Source of the DNA: DASWHK01 sp036398215
Lineage (GTDB): Bacteria; Acidobacteriota; UBA890
Reading direction: 5' to 3'
Assembly: GCA_036398215.1 (NCBI GenBank)
Contig: DASWHK010000146.1
Coordinates: forward strand, 1 to 23,887
DNA: 23,887 nt
Position 1 is the stretch's first letter; every line of letters begins with the position of its first letter. The translations under genes were made by a program, and so were the position numbers. Shown here piece by piece: positions 19,700 through 23,887 of this stretch. Below the pieces are notes generated by a model. That model had not been told where the DNA came from. It did not search any database and saw nothing but the letters and a program-made list of their open reading frames with translations.

Positions 19700-22405
19700 G
19701 TGACGGCCCGGAGGCGCCGGCGCCCGCCGTTCGGCCAGCTCGGCCGGCTGTTCCAGCCGCACAGCGGCCGCCCCGATCTCCAGATGGAGGTCGACGCCGA
19801 GATCGATTACCACCTCCGCCGCACGATCGACGAGCTGGTTCGCGAGGGGCTGACGCCCGACACGGCCCGGCGCGAAGCGTTGCGCCGGTTCGGCCGCATC
19901 GAGCGGCACCGATCCACCCTTCTACGCCTCAACCGCAGGCAAGGTCCCAAGAGACTCATCGGCTTCATGCTCGACGCTACCTTGCAGAGCCTCAAGCAGG
20001 CGCTGCGCCGTTTCCGGCAGGCGCCCGGCTTCACCTTCGTCGTGGTCGCCACGCTGGCGCTGGGCATCGGCGCCAACGCGACCATGTTCGGCATCGTCGA
20101 TCGGCTGCTGCTGCAGCCGCCGGCGCACGTCGTCGAGCCCGGCGACGTGCAGCGCATCTATGTCGAGCGGCTATTCATCGACCGCAAGTCGACGAGCTCC
20201 AGCATCACCTACCCCGATTTCCGCGACTTCGATGCCGCCTCGAGCTTCGCGCAAACGGCGGTCTTCGGCGGCGGATCGAGCGTGACGCTCGGCGAAGGCG
20301 ACGACGCGAACCGGGTCGTTACCCGCTGGGCGAGCCCGAGCTTCTTTCCCCTGCTCGGCATTCGACCGCTGCACGGCCGCTTCTTCGGCGAGTCCGAGGA
20401 CGTGACGGGGGCCGGTGCGGTGGCGGTGCTCGGCTACGACCTGTGGCGCGACCAGTTCGGCGGCGATCCGCAAGCCGTCGGGCGCTCGATCCGGCTGGCC
20501 GGACAGCCGCATACGATCGTCGGCGTGGCGCCGGCGGGTTTCACCGGCGTCGAGCTCGGGCGTGTCGACGTCTGGGCGCCGCTGCGATCGCCCGCCAACT
20601 CGTGGATGCCGAGCCTCTGGGAGGACAGCCGTAGCTCCTACTGGCTTCGCGCCGTCGCCCGGCTGGCGCCGGCCAGCTCGCCCGAGGCCGCCGCCGCGGA
20701 GGCCACCGCGTTGCACCGCGCCGGCCGCGCCGAAGACACGCGCTACGATCCCGAGGCGCGGGTGCTGCTCGCCCCGCTCATCCTCGCCCGCGGCCCGCAG
20801 GCCTCGAACGAGTCGGCCGTCGCCGCCTGGCTGGCCGGCGTATCGGCGGTGGTGCTGCTGATCGCCTGCGCCAACGTCGCCAACCTGCTGCTGGCGCGGG
20901 GCATGCAGCGCCGCCGCGAGGTGGGGATCCGCCTGGCCATCGGGGCCTCGCGCCGGCGGCTAGTGGCCGACGCGCTCGCCGAAAGCGCCCTGCTGGCGTT
21001 CGCCGGCGGAGCGGCGGCGCTGGCGATCGTGTTCTGGGGCTCGAACCTGATGCGGGCGCTGCTGCTGCCCGAGATCCACTGGGCAAGCTCGACGATCGGG
21101 GTCCGCGTCCTCGGCTTCGTTTTCGGCGCCTCGCTGCTGACCGGGCTGCTCGCCGGACTGATCCCTTCCCTCGACAGCATACGGCCCGGATTGACCTCGT
21201 CGCTAAAGGACGGCGGCGGCGGCGCGACGCGCCGATCGCCGGCCCGCGCCACGCTGATGGTCGTGCAGGCGGCGCTCTCGGTGGTCCTTCTGATCGGCGC
21301 CGGCCTGTTCGTCAAGAGCCTGCAGCACGTGCGCAACCTCGACCTCGGTATCGAACCGGCGGGGGTGATCGCGGCGATCCCGGAGCTCGATACCGAAGCA
21401 ATTACCCGCAGCGAGCCCGCCGATTTCTTCGCCGCCGCCCTGGAGCGGCTCGAAGCCCTGCCCTTCGTCCAGCGGGCCGCCGCCTCCGCCGGGATGCCAT
21501 TCTGGATGAGTTACTCGAGGCCGCTGAGCGTCCCCGGGATCGAGGAGCTGCCGATCTTCCCCACCGGGGGGCCGTACATCAGCGCCGTATCCCCCGGCTA
21601 CTTCGAGACGCTGGGGATCCGGATTCTCGAAGGGCGCGGCTTCACCGCGGACGACGTCGAGGGCGCGCCGCGCGTCGCGGTCGTCGAGGAGACGATGGCG
21701 CGCACCTACTGGCCGGGCGAGCCGGCGCTCGGCAAGTGCCTCAAGATCGGCGGCAACGACGCGCCCTGCTCGGAGATCGTCGGCGTCGCCGAGGACACGG
21801 CGCGGCAGGAGCTCGTCGAGGAGGACACCGGCCAGTACTACATCCCGCTGGCCCAACAGCAGAGCAGCGCCTACGCCATCTTCGTGAGGACCGAAGCTGA
21901 TGGGATGGCGTCGTCGCTGGAGCCGGTGCGATCGCAGATCCGCGGCGACGCCGCCGGCGTCCGCTTCGTCGACGCGCAGCCTTTCCGCGACTACATCGAC
22001 CCCCAGGCCCGCTCCTGGCGGCTGGGCGCGGCGATGTTCTCGGTGTTCGGCGGGCTCGCCCTGGTGATCGCCGCCGTCGGCCTCTACGGCGTGATGGCCT
22101 TCAACGTGGCCCAGCGCGCCCGCGAGCTGGGGATCCGCTCGGCGCTCGGGGCGTCACCGGGACGGATGGTGCGAATGGTGCTCAACCAGTCCGTTCGCCT
22201 CACGGCCCTCGGCCTGGCCATCGGCGTCATCGCCGCGCGGCTCGGCGGCCGCTGGCTGGAGCCGCTGCTGTTCGAGGTCGAGCCGACCGACTTTTCGGTG
22301 ACCGCCGGCGTGGTCGCCGTCCTGCTGGCGGTGGCGCTGCTCGCCAGCCTGGTCCCGGCCCGCCGCGCCGCCGCGGTCGATCCGGTCGTGGCGATCCGCG
22401 ACTAG
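19700..22405 (+). CDS. ADOP-type duplicated MacB/FtsX-like permease 3
   Basis: This 901-residue permease has the third kind of prefix, the one most common in the family: LQMEVDAEIDYHLRRTIDEL and LTPDTARREALRRFG (~30-70), a helical cytoplasmic domain. TM1 is at ~108-135 (VVVATLALGIGANATMFGIV). The first FtsX domain (~370-460) has VLLIACANVANLLLARGMQR and RREVGIRLAIGASRRRLV. The second half starts at RATLMVVQAALSVVLLIGAGL, and the last FtsX domain from ~770 contains LVIAAVGLYGVMAFNVAQRA and ELGIRSALGASPGRM, ending RRAAAVDPVVAIRD. The GTG at 19700 is preceded by GAGGA. The 96-bp linker after PadR 3 holds the palindrome GCGACGTCGC (19662-19671) and other GC stems that could lower permease expression relative to the regulator. 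It ends 5 bp from the convergent M28 gene. Confidence 0.93.
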   Translation: MTARRRRRPPFGQLGRLFQPHSGRPDLQMEVDAEIDYHLRRTIDELVREGLTPDTARREALRRFGRIERHRSTLLRLNRRQGPKRLIGFMLDATLQSLKQALRRFRQAPGFTFVVVATLALGIGANATMFGIVDRLLLQPPAHVVEPGDVQRIYVERLFIDRKSTSSSITYPDFRDFDAASSFAQTAVFGGGSSVTLGEGDDANRVVTRWASPSFFPLLGIRPLHGRFFGESEDVTGAGAVAVLGYDLWRDQFGGDPQAVGRSIRLAGQPHTIVGVAPAGFTGVELGRVDVWAPLRSPANSWMPSLWEDSRSSYWLRAVARLAPASSPEAAAAEATALHRAGRAEDTRYDPEARVLLAPLILARGPQASNESAVAAWLAGVSAVVLLIACANVANLLLARGMQRRREVGIRLAIGASRRRLVADALAESALLAFAGGAAALAIVFWGSNLMRALLLPEIHWASSTIGVRVLGFVFGASLLTGLLAGLIPSLDSIRPGLTSSLKDGGGGATRRSPARATLMVVQAALSVVLLIGAGLFVKSLQHVRNLDLGIEPAGVIAAIPELDTEAITRSEPADFFAAALERLEALPFVQRAAASAGMPFWMSYSRPLSVPGIEELPIFPTGGPYISAVSPGYFETLGIRILEGRGFTADDVEGAPRVAVVEETMARTYWPGEPALGKCLKIGGNDAPCSEIVGVAEDTARQELVEEDTGQYYIPLAQQQSSAYAIFVRTEADGMASSLEPVRSQIRGDAAGVRFVDAQPFRDYIDPQARSWRLGAAMFSVFGGLALVIAAVGLYGVMAFNVAQRARELGIRSALGASPGRMVRMVLNQSVRLTALGLAIGVIAARLGGRWLEPLLFEVEPTDFSVTAGVVAVLLAVALLASLVPARRAAAVDPVVAIRD

Positions 22406-22410
22406 CCCGC

Positions 22411-23529
22411 TTAGCGAACCCGCGCGTTCACCAGCCCGGCGATCGCGGCCGTCGTCGTCTGCAGGGCCGCGAAGCCGAGGCGGAAGTCGGCGTCTGAGTA
22501 GGTCGCGTAGACGTCGCTGTTCTTGTGCCACTGCGGATCGGCGCCGCGGCCGATCTCGTTGCGGCGCTCGTTCTCCCGCAGGCTCACCGCCGGCACGAAC
22601 TCGGAGAACGGCACCGAGTCGGTGCTCTGCATGAACTGGCCGACCTCGGCCGGGTAGGCAGCGTAGCGGGCGTTGGCCATCAAAAGCGTCGCCGCCAGCT
22701 CGATCGCTCCGCCGTCCGCGGTGGCGTCGGCGTCGTACTCGATGTCGACGTCGGCGGCCGGGATCTGCTCCGCGGCCAGCTCGCCGGTCTCGTCGTCGGG
22801 CATGCCGTGGTCGAACATCATCATGTCGTGCTGGATGACGCCCAGCCAGGTCGGCTCGGGGTAGTTGCCCGAGCCCGCCGGGTCCTCGATCCCCTGCAGC
22901 TCGCGGCGCTGCTCGACGTAGTTGCGCGCCCCGACCAGGCCGATCTCCTCGGCGTTCCAGAGGGCGAAGCGGATCGATACGTCGGTCTCGACGTCGGCGG
23001 AGGCGAACACCCGCGCCATTTCGATGACGAGCGCCGTTCCGGAGCCGTCGTCGTTGGCGCCCGGCGCGAACGACTGGTCCTCGCTCTCGGTGTTGTAGCT
23101 GTCCATGTGCGCCGAGACGATGTACATCCGGTCGGGGTTCACGGTGCCCACCTTGGTGACGTAGATGTTCTCGATCTCCTTGGGCTCCATGCTGCCACGC
23201 CGTCCCGACGCCGTGAACGCCTGGCGCTGCACCTCGTAGCCGTACGACGCGAGCTGCTCGGCGATCCAGTCGCGGGCCCGCTCGTTGCCCTCGGTGTTCC
23301 AGTAGCGGGTCCCGAAGCCGGCGAGGCTCTCGACGTTGCTCTTGTAGCGGTCGAGGTCGAGGCGATCGACGAGAGTCTGAGCTGTGTCGGGCGCCTGCGG
23401 GGCGCCTGCTCCGGTCTGCGACGAAGCGGCGTCGCCGGTGTCCGTGGGCGCCGGTTGGCAGGCGCCGAGACTGGCCGCCAGGGCCACGGCTACGAGTGCC
23501 CGCGCGATATCGATCTTTCCCGTCTTCAT
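22411..23529 (-). CDS. M28-family metallopeptidase lipoprotein
   Basis: This 372-residue zinc aminopeptidase-like protein has a lipobox LGAC (21-24), so it is predicted to be anchored in the membrane with Cys24 lipidated. A low-complexity linker (to ~47) follows. Metal and catalytic residues are visible: SAHMDSY (His141, Asp143), GANDDGSG (Asp160), NAEEIGLVG (catalytic Glu194 and ligand Glu195), VIQHDMMMFD (Asp235 or Asp240) and QWHKNSDVYATY (His335). This is the full set for a co-catalytic two-zinc M28 enzyme that trims amino acids from peptide N-termini. The length is usual. ATG 23529 is chosen over the longer frame to 23595 because it begins the signal peptide and has GGAGGAAGGA upstream. 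It probably feeds on extracellular peptides. It is convergent with permease 3. Confidence 0.93.
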   Translation of the reverse strand: MKTGKIDIARALVAVALAASLGACQPAPTDTGDAASSQTGAGAPQAPDTAQTLVDRLDLDRYKSNVESLAGFGTRYWNTEGNERARDWIAEQLASYGYEVQRQAFTASGRRGSMEPKEIENIYVTKVGTVNPDRMYIVSAHMDSYNTESEDQSFAPGANDDGSGTALVIEMARVFASADVETDVSIRFALWNAEEIGLVGARNYVEQRRELQGIEDPAGSGNYPEPTWLGVIQHDMMMFDHGMPDDETGELAAEQIPAADVDIEYDADATADGGAIELAATLLMANARYAAYPAEVGQFMQSTDSVPFSEFVPAVSLRENERRNEIGRGADPQWHKNSDVYATYSDADFRLGFAALQTTTAAIAGLVNARVR

Positions 23530-23595
23530 GATGGTCCTTCCTCCCGTGCTACTGCTTCCGCGTCGGCCTGCGCTGCGCCAGCACTCTACCCGCAT

Positions 23596-23625
23596 GCGCC
23601 GCCGCGAACAACGAAACGGCGGCGC
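23596..23625. repeat. 9-bp GC inverted repeat in the divergent gap
   Basis: GCGCCGCCG (23596-23604) and CGGCGGCGC (23617-23625) are exact reverse complements with a 12-base loop. They lie in the 206-bp gap between the M28 gene (-) and the nucleotidyltransferase gene (+). It could be an operator or a leader hairpin. No clear promoter boxes are visible in this gap. Confidence 0.45.
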
Positions 23626-23735
23626 GGCGGCGCGAACGCGTGCCTCACGGCGAGCTCTTTCTCATCCACCGTGGCGTCGGCTTCCGGGGCCGGTCTATTC
23701 TTTCCGGACAGCGCGTCCGAACGACTGGATGTCTC

Positions 23736-23887
23736 ATGGTACGGAGGAAGAGCGAAGGCAGGGCGATCCCGACGATCGCAGAGCTTCGGCACATCGCCGC
23801 CGCCGTCGGCCAGGAAGCGAACTGCCGTTTGCTGATCTTGTTCGGCTCGGCGGCGCGAGCTGCCGCCGATTCGCCCGAGGACCTCGG
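23736..23887 (+). CDS. Nucleotidyltransferase-domain protein, N-terminal part (runs off the window)
   Basis: About 50 residues are visible, from the ATG at 23736 to the window end. IPTIAELRHIAAAVGQE is followed by CRLLILFGSAARAAADSPEDLG. 'LFGSAARA' is the G-S motif of the MNT/KNT-type nucleotidyltransferase fold (pol beta superfamily) seen in minimal nucleotidyltransferases and MNT-HEPN toxin-antitoxin pairs. After GS the usual D-x-D acid pair reads E-D-L-G as far as the window allows, so the second acid may be missing. The first helix before the fold is also seen in MNT antitoxins. Its partner, if any, lies beyond the window. The start has only a weak Shine-Dalgarno sequence. Confidence 0.7.
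   Translation, partial: MVRRKSEGRAIPTIAELRHIAAAVGQEANCRLLILFGSAARAAADSPEDL

Noticed and set aside
23586..23792. 68-codon open frame on the - strand across the M28/nucleotidyltransferase gap
   Set aside because: It overlaps the start of the nucleotidyltransferase gene, has no ribosome-binding site and shows no recognisable domain.

Overview
The window is a GC-rich bacterial chromosome segment. The best taxonomic clue is three PadR-type regulators, each paired with a roughly 890-residue duplicated MacB/FtsX-like permease that has no ATPase gene beside it. This is the 'ADOP' (acidobacterial duplicated orphan permease) arrangement. Together with the GC-rich codon use and the divergent minor-pilin cluster, it points to Acidobacteriota (inference). 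I see no rRNA, tRNA, CRISPR array or complete IS element.

Layout. 2-631: 3' end of a beta-propeller-like protein. 650-1012 (-): small exported protein with a DUF3471-like fold. 1196-4894 (-): type IV pilus minor-pilin cluster in the order pilV-like, pilW-like, pilX-like, second pilV-like. 5169-6584 (+): FAD-linked oxidase of the berberine-bridge type. 6825-9841 (+) and 9877-12890 (-): two PadR-ADOP modules facing each other, with only 35 bp and a GC hairpin between their ends. 13067-13849 (-): family 5 uracil-DNA glycosylase. It is divergent from a + strand operon at 13971-16454 coding for an MscS channel, a cupin and a lipoprotein cyclase. 16567-16735: a 169-bp non-coding element with perfect 21-bp terminal inverted repeats. 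16732-18299 (-): PilZ protein followed by an exported type II asparaginase. 18300-18610: a 311-bp gene-free stretch rich in hairpins and short repeats. 18611-19090 (+): a small protein that looks like a c-type cytochrome family member without its heme cysteines. 19268-22405 (+): third PadR-ADOP module, with a structured leader. 22411-23529 (-): M28 peptidase lipoprotein. 23736-end (+): start of a nucleotidyltransferase.

How the parts work together. In two modules the regulator and permease share an ATGA stop/start overlap, so they are probably translated together under PadR control. The minor pilins would prime or tip a type IV pilus. The PilZ protein is a predicted c-di-GMP reader, but it is linked here to an asparaginase rather than to pilus genes. 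The most unusual non-coding signals are the MITE-like element that supplies the asparaginase stop codon, and the repeat/hairpin leader at 18370-18614, whose last hairpin buries the start codon of the cytochrome-like protein. No single complete new system is evident. The structured leaders and the mobile element are the best candidates for undescribed biology.
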